NCBI GenBank assembly: GCA_037044905.1
Contig: JBAOKB010000105.1
Location: 310,001 to 374,000 of the forward strand
DNA from: Hortaea werneckii
Lineage: Eukaryota > Ascomycota > Dothideomycetes > Mycosphaerellales > Teratosphaeriaceae
Direction: 5' to 3'
DNA: 64,000 nucleotides
The notes under the pieces were generated by a model. The model had not been told where the DNA came from. It saw nothing but the letters and a program-made list of their open reading frames with translations, and did not search any database. Positions 32,781-42,709 of the stretch are shown here, one piece after another (the stretch's first letter is position 1; every line of letters begins with the position of its first letter). The position numbers and the translations under genes were made by a program.

Positions 32781-33503
32781 TTAAGTCGTTTGGCCAGCCT
32801 TTGCCTTGAGCTTCTGCTTCCGGTCCTCACGCCATTTCTTGTCCCACGTCTCAACCTTGCCACCCAACAGTTCCGCATTTCGCGGTTCAAGTAAGATGAC
32901 TCCACGTGCGACAGTGAAGTCCTTGAGCATTAATTTTGCTCCTATTGGCATTTGGATACTGATACCATTGATTGTCATCAACTCGATGGCGTATGCCTGA
33001 TTTCCGTATGCATCTTCTAAATGCAGCTTATGCGGTCCTGAGGACTTTGGTTCGGCTTGAGTGGAATTGTCCAAGTTATTTTCATTGGGTATTACCCGAA
33101 TAACCTCACGTCCTTTGCTGGTTTCGCCACGTTCTTGTGCTTCGATCGCCTCAACTTGGCTCCAGCAGCTGCGGCCAATGTCTTGAATATCTAAAATCTG
33201 GACGGTGACAGGGCCTTGGACTCGTTGTTCTTTTGTCTGCGGGTTGGAGACGTCGAATGGTAAGCAAGATGAAGGCGACTTGACAAGTGAGCCCTTGAGA
33301 TCAGTGGCCAGCAATCGGAAAAGTGCCGTCTTCTGTAAAGCCACCAAGGGAGTGTTCAATCTGACGGTTGTCATGAAGCTTTGTAGCCATGCTTGGGTGG
33401 GCGGCACGCCCTTGGATTTGAGGAAGTCTGCAATTGATGATGACACTTCTTGAGCATCGCTGGCCATAGCTGGGACTGCAGAGTGCTGCCGCTGGCTTGC
33501 CAT
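32781..33503 (-). CDS. RMI1: RecQ-mediated genome instability protein 1 (RMI1-like)
   Basis: Component of the Sgs1/BLM-Top3-Rmi1 complex that dissolves recombination intermediates in the nucleus. About 240 residues from ATG 33503 (MASQRQ); ATG 33467 (MASDAQ) is possible, and the frame is open up to ATG 33647, but that extra part has no family similarity that I recognise. The N-terminal helical part includes KSKGVPPTQAWLQSFM. The OB-fold follows: GPVTVQILDIQDIGRSCWSQ, HKLHLEDAYGNQAYAIELM, GAKLMLKDFTVARGVILLEP and ELLGGKVETWDKKWRE. These are the blocks typical of fungal RMI1. It is divergent from VPS51 across about 290 bases. Confidence 0.85.
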   Translation of the reverse strand: MASQRQHSAVPAMASDAQEVSSSIADFLKSKGVPPTQAWLQSFMTTVRLNTPLVALQKTALFRLLATDLKGSLVKSPSSCLPFDVSNPQTKEQRVQGPVTVQILDIQDIGRSCWSQVEAIEAQERGETSKGREVIRVIPNENNLDNSTQAEPKSSGPHKLHLEDAYGNQAYAIELMTINGISIQMPIGAKLMLKDFTVARGVILLEPRNAELLGGKVETWDKKWREDRKQKLKAKAGQTT

Positions 33504-33793
33504 ATCTTCATCCACGGCGTCTCCTTTCACACTACCTCCCGAACGTGAACAAGCTCTAAAGCAAAAGCAAAGTAAAGAGATGGAACACCACATGGCAGCC
33601 AGGCGCGTCGCAAGTCTGTTCGGCCCCGGGTCCGGTCCCGACGGCATCGGTACCAGAACTACCTAGGTATGCAGCTCCGTACATCGAGTATCAGCACTGT
33701 TGACATTTACAACAACACTCAGATTGATGCAGTAATGTCCTGATAAAGACCCAAATACTACTGTCTCTGCGCCTTGCACATGATTGGCGTGCA
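33504..33793. promoter_or_regulatory. short shared promoter of RMI1-like and VPS51-like genes
   Basis: The two genes diverge and only 290 bases separate their chosen starts. Both promoters must lie here, partly overlapping the upstream open extension of the RMI1-like frame. No individual element is called. Confidence 0.4.
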
Positions 33794-34531
33794 ATGTCTA
33801 CGATCGCATCGCCACGACCCTCCATCTCCCTCTCCTCGCGACGAACTTCGACTTCTACCGACAACACTACTCGCTCAACATCAACCTCACGCCCTGCGGG
33901 ACCCGGAGCGGGCAATGTACGTCGGAACAGAGCAGCGCTACGTGACTACTATGGCTTGAAAGATGCAGCGCCGGCCGATGCACGTGATACCCAGGCTGTA
34001 GAGGCTGAGAAGGAAAGCGAACTGGACAAAGCCGACTTCGATCCCGAGGCATATGTCCACTCTTTGCTCGCGAGCGATGGCCTGGAAGGCGTCTTGCGCA
34101 TCGAGACCGGCCTTGTGGGAGATATCAGAAGCCTCGACGGCGAAAAGAAGGCGTTGGTCTACGACAATTACAGCAAGCTGATCGCAGCCACGGACACCAT
34201 CCGAAGCATGCGAGAGAAGATGGATCCGTTGACACAGACGAGCACATTGACGAACGATATTGGCCAGATCGCCGAGAGAGCTGCAAGTCTATCCAGCCAG
34301 CTACGAGACCAAGAAACCGATCCTTCGAGGACGAGCCAGCAGCAGACTGTGAGATGGGTGCTAGACACGCCGAACCGGCTCAAGAAATTAGTGCAAGACG
34401 ACAAGCGAGACGCTGCGGAAGCTGAGTGGGACGAAGTCTCGGCTCTGTTAGATAAGTGGCAATCCGCGAAGGGTACTGCCAACGTGCGCACGGCTTGCCT
34501 TGAAGCGCTTGGGAAGAACAATGGCGGTTAA
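33794..34531 (+). CDS. VPS51: GARP complex subunit VPS51-like
   Basis: Subunit of the Golgi-associated retrograde protein complex, which tethers endosome-derived vesicles at the trans-Golgi. 245 residues, intronless, ATG at 33794. After a Ser/Thr/Arg-rich N-terminus comes NRAALRDYYGLKD, then the family core: DFDPEAYVHSLLASDGLEGV, LDGEKKALVYDNYSKLIAAT and DTIRSMREKMDPL. This is followed by a helical region with Trp-containing segments (WDEVSALLDKWQSAKG). The length fits short fungal VPS51 proteins. The pattern (VAKLL-like block, then NYSKLI-AT-TI-MR) is the Vps51/Exo84/COG1 N-terminal signature. Confidence 0.85.
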   Translation: MSTIASPRPSISLSSRRTSTSTDNTTRSTSTSRPAGPGAGNVRRNRAALRDYYGLKDAAPADARDTQAVEAEKESELDKADFDPEAYVHSLLASDGLEGVLRIETGLVGDIRSLDGEKKALVYDNYSKLIAATDTIRSMREKMDPLTQTSTLTNDIGQIAERAASLSSQLRDQETDPSRTSQQQTVRWVLDTPNRLKKLVQDDKRDAAEAEWDEVSALLDKWQSAKGTANVRTACLEALGKNNGG

Positions 34532-35197
34532 GTTGATAGGAGTCGCTGGAATAGCACGCCTACCTACCCGACAAAATTTGCTAGGCTCTGGCTCGAGATG
34601 GACGGTTTACAGTTGGCACGCTGCAACCCCACGCAACCGCCATTGGGTCACGGTTGCCTGCAGCACGGTCAAGCTCGGATGGTCTTCACTGACATCGCAC
34701 AGCGACATCGTTTCAGAACCGGACAGACCGTGCTGGAAAGTGTCTCTGCACAGAACGCTCTGGCGATTAAGGAAGTATCGTCTCGCCTCTCGAAGCATCA
34801 GCCTGGCATGCTTACCCTCGCACGCTTACTCCTCGAACGCGGCAGTCTTTGGTCACGAAACAGTTGCTCTAGATGGCTCTCGCAATTCCAAAGCACGATC
34901 GGAGATACCCATTTGCACTAAAGCCGAGTCTCAGCGGCTTCGTTGACAGGCGATGTCTGCGCCTTTGGTGCAAAGCGATTGCCATCATCGCGGAATATCA
35001 GCTCCCCGCGCAACCGATCCAGTCGGAGAACGATGTTTATTTGCACTCGACTGAAATGAACCACACAAGCAATCTTCGGTAATCGAGAAGTGGTCGGCAC
35101 CGATGGCCTCATAGAACTTTGCGCAGCAAGTCGTAAAGTTGTAAACATGCATCTAGGTTGATCCTTCTCTTGTCACAAAACTTGTTGATCAAGAAAT
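34532..35197. other. intergenic after VPS51-like gene
   Basis: Several overlapping plus-strand frames (34500-34946 and others) have no domain and no spliced connection that I can support. Probably 3' UTR and spacer. Confidence 0.4.
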
Positions 35198-35818
35198 TTA
35201 CTTCAAGAAATGCGGCACCAACTTATGCGACATCAATTTCTCAATCCGACTCCTGTGTCTCGCCTCATTATTCTGCAGCCTGATCCCCCGCTCAGATGCC
35301 GAAAGCCTATGAGTATCCCATGTGCTGCTGGAGCTGCTGCGACTGCGTCGACTGGAGGATGGTGCCTCGAGTTGGGTTGACTTTTTGGATGGGACGTCGA
35401 GACTGTCGAAGGAGCTGCGGGTCTTTTCTGTGGAACCTGACGACAGCCGGTGCTCCTTCGCGGTGTCTCCCTTGAATTGCACGGATCTGTTTGGGGTACG
35501 GTCCATAGGTAATAGCAGAGATGAAGTTGTTCCTGCTTGATGCCGTCAGCCTAGTTGCAAGTGGCCCGAATCGGAAAAGTCACTTACGTCGATTTGTGTA
35601 TGAATTGCAGGGATGAGTGTGCAGGTGATCAATGTCGAAATGTCTATCTGACGAAGGAGGGCATCTAGCAGTTCTATATATCTTTCCTCGTCGCGAGGCA
35701 GTGATGTATCAGTCCATTCTTGGCGTCGCAGACCAAGGATGACGATAGGAAGGAAGTACGTCACGAGTCGGCGGCGCGTCGTCAACAGAGCCTCTTGAGA
35801 GCTTGAGGACTCGGCACA
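35198..35818 (-). CDS. hypothetical spliced gene, incomplete model
   Basis: I do not recognise this gene. One exon-like block (35818-35588) is open for 77 codons after a TTCCAG acceptor and ends at a GTAAGT donor. It encodes ALLTTRRRLVTYFLPIVI and PRDEERYIELLDALLRQIDI. A second block (35506-35198) encodes a Ser/Arg-rich tail ending SRIEKLMSHKLVPHFLK with a stop at 35198. The natural acceptor (CATCAAG, near 35535) joins the two blocks one base out of phase with the second, so either the model or the sequence is off by one. The upstream exon and start are not identified. Amino-acid composition suggests real coding sequence; function unknown. Confidence 0.35.
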
Positions 35819-36754
35819 CTGGAAGTTTCATGTCTCTTGGTTCTGCAACGAAGTGTCCTTGGAGTCGTGGCAATGACATCGTCCCAGAGATGCTTGGCAC
35901 GGCAGTATGGCTGTGAGGCTTGGCAAAGTGTTGCCCCCTACATTGTCAACTTGGGTGTTGCAAGTCACATCAGTAATAGTCTCAAGACTCGTAGTATCAT
36001 TCAGTCAGGCTTGGTCAATCGCTTGGAATAGACCACGTCAGCTTTTGCTCTGCTAGTCCTGACTCGTTTCTGGAGTCGACTGCCGAGACCTGTTGTTCGG
36101 ATGAGGGCAGTCGCCCAAAGCGCGTGGTTGTCGATATTGGCGGCTTCTGAAGCCATGATTTAGAAGCAAGGCCGTCAGTGCCTTTGAATTGATGAAGACA
36201 TATGCTCGCATTGGGACCACCGTTTTATCGCGGATGTAGTTCAACCCTCTATCATCTTATGTCCCCAAAGACGCTGAGAAGGCATGCAAGAAGCTTGCAT
36301 CTGACTAGATCAACAAAATCACTATCCACGTTGCATTTGGCTGTATTGGTTCTGAAAAGAGCGCATATTGCCACCTTTGGTATCTGTTGGCGTTTGTGGT
36401 TATCAACAAGCTAACGTATATTGCTCCAGCCTTCTACGGGACAGGACGGTTGTTGAAGCGGGTGACTGAGCCATACCAGGTACGACAACTTAAATACTGA
36501 GTTTGATGCATAGCACAAACGAAGCAAAATATAAACGGGGTAGCTAGCAGGATTGGGAAGGGTTAGCAGAAAGGTCAAATGCATGTGGATGACTCTTATG
36601 TAAAGCGCAAGTTGAAACGAAAGCTGTCGGGTGTTTCGAGCCCTCACTCCTGTTGCCGTGAAAGGTGTATCTCTATTGTCAATCATGTGGGTCCGAGAGC
36701 CGGCAGCGTACCTGCCTCATGCGAAGACCCGGAGAATCGCCGCTCAACGTCACT

Positions 36755-37255
36755 TCATGTCTGAATGTACAACAACATCTTTAAACGTGCAATGAAGGTT
36801 TTAGCGGCGCAATGTGTTTCTCGCCCGCCACACAACATCGTTGAAAAGTTGAATCTGCCAGTCACTGGATTTCTTCTTTCTGCTTTGAAGAATGATGGTG
36901 CAATACTGCGCTCGCTCAAAGTCAACACCTTTCGTGCCTCTTTCTGACTTGACATCTTTCCTGGAGCAAGAATCCTCAAACGTGATTCGACAGGGCTTTT
37001 TTCGTTGCTGGATCCAAGAGCAGATGACAGCAACTGGTGCAGGAAAATAATGGCGACCCGGATTTCATCAATGATGTTCTCGACATGAAGTTGTTCACGC
37101 AAACTGATATCTGGAGTTTGATTCACCAGCTCCGCAACGAGCAGCCACGTCGTCGACGATTCCATCAGCCCAGGCAATGAAGCGTCGAAGGTCTCGTTCA
37201 TATCCGGAGTGTTATGCCACTTGATATACTGCCTGGATGAGAGCCCGGCTTCCAA
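36755..37255 (-). CDS. possible hypothetical coding fragment
   Basis: An open frame ends at 36755 and stays open upstream to about 37415, with no ATG until MNETFDASLPG. It encodes CRHCKQRRL near 37320-37330, which resembles the start of a Zn2Cys6 motif, but the remaining cysteines are missing. Helical segments follow (HVENIIDEIRVAIIFLHQ). No family is recognised. It could be a degraded gene. Confidence 0.2.
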   Translation of the reverse strand: MEAGLSSRQYIKWHNTPDMNETFDASLPGLMESSTTWLLVAELVNQTPDISLREQLHVENIIDEIRVAIIFLHQLLSSALGSSNEKSPVESRLRILAPGKMSSQKEARKVLTLSERSIAPSFFKAERRNPVTGRFNFSTMLCGGRETHCAAKTFIARLKMLLYIQT

Positions 37256-37523
37256 CGATGCGTTACTATCGGGTCGGTTGTCAACGATAGCTGGAACGGA
37301 CTCAGACAGACGGCGCTGCTTGCAATGTCGACATGCAACAATCAGGACAAAGTTCCTGTGCTGGCGGCTTACATAATCTGCAACATACCGACCATCTCGA
37401 ACTAATTTTGATCGTTGCTACAAGACTCTCGCAATGCTTTACAAAGACCGCTAGGATTTACCGATATCGAACGATTGCCGGTCACATCGCCGTCGCGGGC
37501 GGTGGTCAGTTGCTTTCCCCCCA

Positions 37524-37547
37524 CCCCCCCCCCCCCCCCCCCCCCCC
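37524..37547. repeat. poly-C homopolymer (24 C)
   Basis: An uninterrupted run of 24 C, preceded by CCCCCCA and followed by CTCT and a T run. Such runs are unstable and hard to sequence, so the exact length is uncertain. Confidence 0.95.
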
Positions 37548-37834
37548 TCTCTTTTTTTGGGCTCGGTGGTCGATTTTGGTCAAGTGGACAGTCTCTTTTC
37601 CCTATCAACTGTTTCGTCACTCAGAGTATGAATTCGAGCGTCCCTTGCTAGCCTTCCCAAACTCTTGGGACCGAAGTTACGCTTCGGGGAACGTGGCAGT
37701 CAGCTTTACCAACCACCATCAGGTCTTGCCGTCCCGGACGAACCGACAACAAAAGATGATCAACCGTCGACCTCTATCAGTGTATACTAAACAGATATGA
37801 AGCTGCTAAACCGCCCTGCGGTCTAGCGGAGGCC

Positions 37835-37844
37835 AAAAAGAAAA
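37835..37844 (-). terminator. RNA polymerase III terminator of tRNA-Ser
   Basis: On the minus strand, directly after the tRNA discriminator base, there is a run of four T, one C and five T (37844 down to 37835). T runs are the standard Pol III stop signal. Confidence 0.8.
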
Positions 37845-37845
37845 G

Positions 37846-37973
37846 CGCTGCGGACAAGATTCGAACTTGCGCACCCGAAGGTACCAGATGACTGAAACAT
37901 AGTGTATGGACCGCAACAATAGCAGCAATCACGTGATTCAAGTCTGGCGCGTTAACCACTCCGCCACCACAGC
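37846..37973 (-). tRNA. tRNA-Ser (anticodon UGA) with a 47-nt intron
   Basis: Class II tRNA folded by eye. The acceptor stem pairs GCTGTGG (37973-37967) with CCGCAGC (37853-37847), one G-T wobble, discriminator G at 37846. The D arm is GCG-GAGTGGTTAA-CGC. The anticodon stem pairs CCAGA with TCTGG, with loop CT-TGA-A plus A. The intron at 37936-37890 sits one base 3' of the anticodon, the canonical position. The long variable arm has stem ACC/GGT closed by TTCG. The T arm is GCAAG-TTCGAAT-CTTGT, containing the B box. CCA is not encoded, as usual in eukaryotes. All these features agree with serine. Confidence 0.92.
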
Positions 37974-39212
37974 AGCTCGTTGTTCCAGGGCGTAATTCTC
38001 ATCATGGGCAGGATCTAAAATCCTTGAAGCCCAATTTTGTTTCCCCGGGATATCCGAGCCCCGAATGCCTTATCACCCGTAAATCAACGTTCCTTCGGCC
38101 TTCAACGACGACGATAAAGCAGCTGGACTGTTTGGAATGTCGACCCAATCATGCCTTGCCGGTATTGGTCGCCCTGTGGCCTATGGGGTCAGCCGGGGCC
38201 AACAACCAATTTGGGCCAAAAGGACCGTTTGGAGCTCCCAGGACGCAAATGAGAACGCTCTAGCAAAGCAATAACAATGACTGTCGACGGTCCAATGATA
38301 TTCACTGGCATATTGCATAGGCATGACAAGATGGTTGGCCAAACTGTAAAGCAACGCGCGCCAGATGGCAAACATTGAACCTACGAAATTTCTGGTGCTG
38401 AGAAATGCGGAGAAACGCGAGAGGAGATCTCCGCTGTCGAGGGTCCGTCGGTCTCCGTGATCAAGGTTGTTGATGACCAACAACACCATCTCCTAGTTCC
38501 TCATAGGTGACCGGGACCATCTTTTACAATTTACAAACGAACCATTACATGCCAGCAAGCACGCAACAATTGGCTCTGTGACAAGCATAGACCTTCGCTA
38601 TGCCGGCCTCAGTTACACACAGAAGACTGTCTGGCCACTACAGGCCTGTTTGACCTCACTTGGCGAAGACTCATGGAGATCGAAAACGACGATTTCGTTA
38701 TCTGCTCGTACTGAAATGGTAGTACAGACGCTGAACAGCGACTTTAGCCTCCAACATATCACAATCACATAGGCTAGCATGACCAGTGTCGGTAGCTCTC
38801 ACGACGATTCTATCAAGCATTCGCATCACTTGTCCAGACTGGACTTTTCTGAAACGCTGGGCCGGTCCATGGATTGAATCATAACACCCCCAAGTGCATT
38901 TAAAAAAAGGATTCCTGTATCGATACTCCATCACAACCCCATCGATCGAATTCCTCGCCTCAGCCTGCCGTATCGACTTGGTCATCGATGACATCCAATC
39001 ATAAGCTTCCACATGAAGCAAGAGGGCTCTATATATGGACTTTAAACCCTGGTCCCGTTGATGACATTCAATCAGAAAGCATTCACATGAAGAAAGGAGG
39101 CTCCATTAATCGATACTTCATTCCGGCCCCGCCGCTTGGCTTCCACGTGACGGCCTACGGCAATATCATTGGAACGATGAGATCTGTGGAGCTGGGGAGT
39201 TGAAGAATCTGA
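37974..39212. other. gene-poor spacer with diverged direct repeats
   Basis: No supported gene. Near 38985-39115 two related blocks about 73 bases apart share GATGACAT(C/T)CAATCA followed by CACATGAAG(C/A)AA(G/A)(A/G)GG(G/A)GGCTC. They appear to be the edge of the repeat field that follows. Confidence 0.5.
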
Positions 39213-39790
39213 GTCGATGCAATCCGTTGAGTAAATGCCTCATGCATGCAAGTCGATGAAGTTCGTCGGATCGATGAGTTCCAGTCGATGCAGTCCATTA
39301 AGATAACGCAAACTGGTCGATGAGTTCTGTCAAAGTGATGCGCGCGGGTCAATGCGATCCATTGCATCGATGCCTCATGCAAGCAGGTCGATGACATCTA
39401 TTGGAGCGACCAGGTCTAGTCGATGCGATCCGTTGAACCGAGACATGCGTGTCGATGAAACGCATTGAATTGATGATTCACAGTCGATGCGAGTCCATGA
39501 ATCAATGTCTGATACATGCAGGTCGATGATATCCGTCGAATCGTCACATGCGGGTCGATGAAATCTGTCCACTTAATCCGTTCAGGTCGATGAAAACAAT
39601 CAAATTCAGCGCCAAGTCGATGAAAACCCAAGAGACGAGAGCCGGATCGATGAGGTATACCGGACTGTTTCACCACGTCGATCTAATCAATACGCCCAGG
39701 TCGATGAGAACTGTCGGACTGACGCATTCGGGTCGATGGAATGCATCGGACTGATGTATTCAGGTCGATGCACTCCCTCGATCTCACCGG
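39213..39790. repeat. degenerate minisatellite, about 31-nt period, core GTCGATG
   Basis: About 18 diverged units in 570 bases. Most start GTCGATG and are spaced 30-32 bases (some 38-41). Typical unit: GTCGATGAAATCCGTCGAAT, then GATGCATGCAG or similar. Units share the heptamer but differ elsewhere. It produces fragmentary repetitive peptides in several frames, which are not considered genes. Confidence 0.85.
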
Positions 39791-39792
39791 TA

Positions 39793-40071
39793 CAGACCCG
39801 TTTCGAGGAGCCAACTGACGATATGGCGGCAGATTGCCAGCTTTTTTCTCTTGGGAGCGCGAGGTAATTCATTCCCTTATTCCCACGCGCGCAGACCCGT
39901 TTTGAGGAGCCAATAGACGATATGGCCGCAAATTGCCAGCTTTTTCCTGTTAAGAGTGCTAGGTAATCTACTCCCTTAATCCCACGAGCGCAGACCCATT
40001 TTGAGGAGCCAATGGACGATATGGCCACAAATCGCCAGCTTTTTTCTTCTGGGAACGCCAGGTAATCTACG
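39793..40071. repeat. 99-nt tandem repeat, about 2.8 copies
   Basis: Copies start at 39793, 39892 and 39991 with CAGACCCGTTTTGAGGAGCC or a near variant, and contain GACGATATGGC and a CCAGCTTTTT block. The period is exactly 99 bases, so a minus-strand frame at 39687-40262 (ATG at 40262) reads through as 33-residue repeats (AISSIGSSKRVCARG). The frame also spans part of the minisatellite and is not clearly a gene. Confidence 0.88.
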
Positions 40072-40231
40072 TTGTTAGCTCCTGATCTCCAAATCTCTGA
40101 TGATGAAATACGACAATGTGGGACTACAGAGTAGCTGAAAATCACATTTTTCTCGATGGGAGCGTAGGAGATTTCTGCATTCTCAAGGCTTGATGTTGCA
40201 GATATGAGGCTGTAGGGCAATACGGCCGCGT

Positions 40232-41761
40232 ATGATTCCGGGTGTACTACAAGGGTCGACATTCCGACATCGACTGGACACGCTCCTGGCTAAACATAAA
40301 GGTGTCTCTGTCATCGACGCCCTCCTGAGCGAGTGTCTGCCTACCGTCCAAGATCTGCTGGAGGTTGATGAGTCTCCGTCTCAGACTTCCCTACAGGATG
40401 ATCAAGAAGCGGACGATGCGCCAGCTGCTTTGATGTAGTTAGCGGACGATCTGGCGGTAGCTGTCGGAGAAAAGAATCGTGACTTGGAGATACATTACTA
40501 TGAGGAGTCGGAGCCTATCGACGAACTGGCAGTATAACTGACCTCTCCTATGTGGCATCCGGAAGATATGGAAATTGCAGTACAAATAGAAGCACTTCCT
40601 GGTCCAGCGGACCTCAACGAGTTGGATGTCACGCTTGGTCTCGCCATGGACGCTGACAACGACCGCGTTGGACGCTTGGGTGGCAAATTCCACGCAAACC
40701 TGGAGCATTTCACATCTGTTATGAAGCGCCCAGAACACGTCGTGAACGCAGAGTCGCACTCGCATTTCTTCCGGATCACTACCTATTATCTTGGTGTTAC
40801 TGAGGACAACGTCTTTCACATGAAGAAGTTCATTCGCCAGCTTCGCGACAATCAGCTGCTCCGCCAAGAGGTGTCAGAAGAACGACTGCAGACGGCGTTG
40901 AGACGCGTGTTCGGTCTCCTCTCTCTTATGCATGGCTGTGTGGTTGAAGGAAGTTCGTGGCTGACAGTCATAGATTCCCTCCTCGACGAGCTGTCACAGA
41001 TAGTTCTTGTTGACGTCGACGCTCCCCTCAACACTGCCACCATGCATTACTTCACTGGAGCTGCCGGAACCGACAAATTGGAGCCGCTGCTCCAATCCGA
41101 TATAGACCGAATGGAGAGGATCGACAAGGCTCGCAAGGCGTTCTCTGAAGTTGTCCGCTTCTATCGAGGATGTGTCATGCTTGCAATCGTAGGGGTCTCA
41201 AAGGGACATGGAGCGCGAGCCAGAACACCCACTAGATGGTTGGAGAATCTTGTGCGCTGGACTTACATTTGCCGTTTGGAGACATGCCACGAGAAGCTGA
41301 GATTCAAGCTTGGACCGAGGCCAGAAGAGGAAGACGGCGACGTCAATGATGATGCGTAAAACCCAAAAGAAGATCTGGAGCCTTTGGAGCAGGAAGAACG
41401 CCTTGCGATCCAAACAGACCCTATTTCCCGGCGCAGCAATCTGTCTGTCGGCGTCGAAGACGATCGTATGAGACAACGAGCGGAGAGGCTGGACATCTCG
41501 GAGACGGGCGACTATGCTTACGCCTGTCTCTACAACATCATTCCAGGGGCGAAGTGGCATCCAGGACTCGGCCCATTCGTCTTCTACTTCGCGAGCTTGT
41601 ACCATCATGCCTTCAAGGCATCGAATGGAAAGGACGTCTACATTGCTACCGTTGTAGCAAAAGCGAAGGCAGATGTCCGGGCGAACAACGCTCGAGCATG
41701 TCGATGCAACGAACTACCGGGGAAAAGATCAAGTCGATGGGAAGAAGTCTCACTAGCATGA
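40232..41761 (+). pseudogene. 510-codon frame broken by three in-frame stops
   Basis: One reading frame stays coding-like from ATG 40232 to the stop at 41761, interrupted by TAG (40436-40438), TAA (40535-40537) and TAA (41357-41359). The three segments read naturally across the stops. The longest (40550-41359) encodes 269 residues with segments such as LGGKFHANLEHFTSVMKRPE and LRRVFGLLSLMHGCVVEGSS. No known domain is recognised. Each stop could arise from CAG or CAA by one C-to-T change in a CpA context, the typical RIP product in ascomycetes. A TGA also lies in frame upstream (40205-40207). Introns could remove some stops, but I found no splice pair that keeps the frame. Confidence 0.55.
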
Positions 41762-42709
41762 GGAAGACCAATCGCAGCTGCTGCGTAGGAAGACCTTCTA
41801 GAACGAGCAATTGCAGTACAAAGGTTGAACTCGTCTGTACATCCGTAGCACCATAATCAAGCCTATGACATTAATTGTTACCGTATACGATGTTACACTC
41901 CTCCCTCTCGTCTTCTCTTACTTCACATTTTTCTTTTCCGATAATTAGTTTTTAATATTGGCCTTGCCCTTTATTCCTTACCCTTTATTCCTTATCCCTT
42001 ATTCCTTACCCCTTATTCCTTACCTTTTATCTCTCACTCCCTATTCCTTACTCCTTATTCCTTACTCCTTATTCCTTACTTCTTTTTCCTTACTTCTTTT
42101 TCCTTACTTCTTGATCCTTACTTCTTATTCCTTACTTCTTATTTCCTTATCTTGTATTTTTCATTTTCTACTCATTCGCCCGTTCTTTTTTCCGGAAAGC
42201 GGACTTGCATCAAGAAGAAATGGAATGTTGCTGTCCGCCGCTACAGTGGCAGTTGGATCTGAAAGTTCGTCCCGGGAAAGGAAATCTTTACGGGTGAATA
42301 GTGACAAGGTGAAACCATCTGACTTTATGCTGGCACATACGGCCGGGGTCTCCGCTAGAGATGGTACTAGTTCCAAGATGGGAACATCTCCTCGCCGCAA
42401 GGCGTGGTAGCATAGCCTGCTTGCCGTTATGATTGCATACGTGGCCGGACGATTTTCATGAGAGACATGTAGATTCACATTATTTCATCGCCAAATGAGC
42501 GAGTTCATTGTAACAACGTTGTCGACAGATTGGTGGGCATCCTTGGAGATTTAGTGGCGAAACGCAATAGCGAACGCGAGCACGTGGAGGTGATCCCGGC
42601 TTATGTAAGGCACTTCACCGCGGCCACTGCATCTTTGTCGATCGGGCTGCCCTTTGCTCCGCGCCGTTGTTCACCTTGAGTACTAGATCAGAGGGTTGTT
42701 CGCAATCCC
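41762..42709. other. intergenic with pyrimidine-rich repeat
   Basis: Spacer between the broken frame and the CLD1-like gene. It contains the repeat at 41965-42170. A 105-codon minus frame at 42161-42478 has no recognisable domain. Confidence 0.5.
41965..42170. repeat. CCTTATTCCTTA-type pyrimidine minisatellite
   Basis: About 200 bases built almost entirely from CCTTATT, CCTTACT and CCTTACC units in 7-8-base steps, strongly asymmetric between strands (C/T with periodic single A). Confidence 0.9.

Noticed and set aside
34500..34946. 148-codon frame after the VPS51-like gene
   Set aside because: It overlaps the VPS51 end, has no domain, and competes with another frame of similar length; no exon structure supports it.
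37300..37340. Zn2Cys6 transcription factor start (CRHCKQRRL)
   Set aside because: Only the first two cysteines are present; the spacing and the other four cysteines of the motif are missing, and no start codon precedes it.
39213..39790. CRISPR-like array
   Set aside because: The period of about 31 bases and conserved heptamer look array-like, but the repeats are diverged with no conserved full repeat or unique spacers, and the genome is eukaryotic.
41958..42410. Hydrophobic 150-codon frame (membrane protein-like)
   Set aside because: It is the translation of the CCTTA minisatellite; the apparent membrane segments are an artefact of T/C-rich codons.
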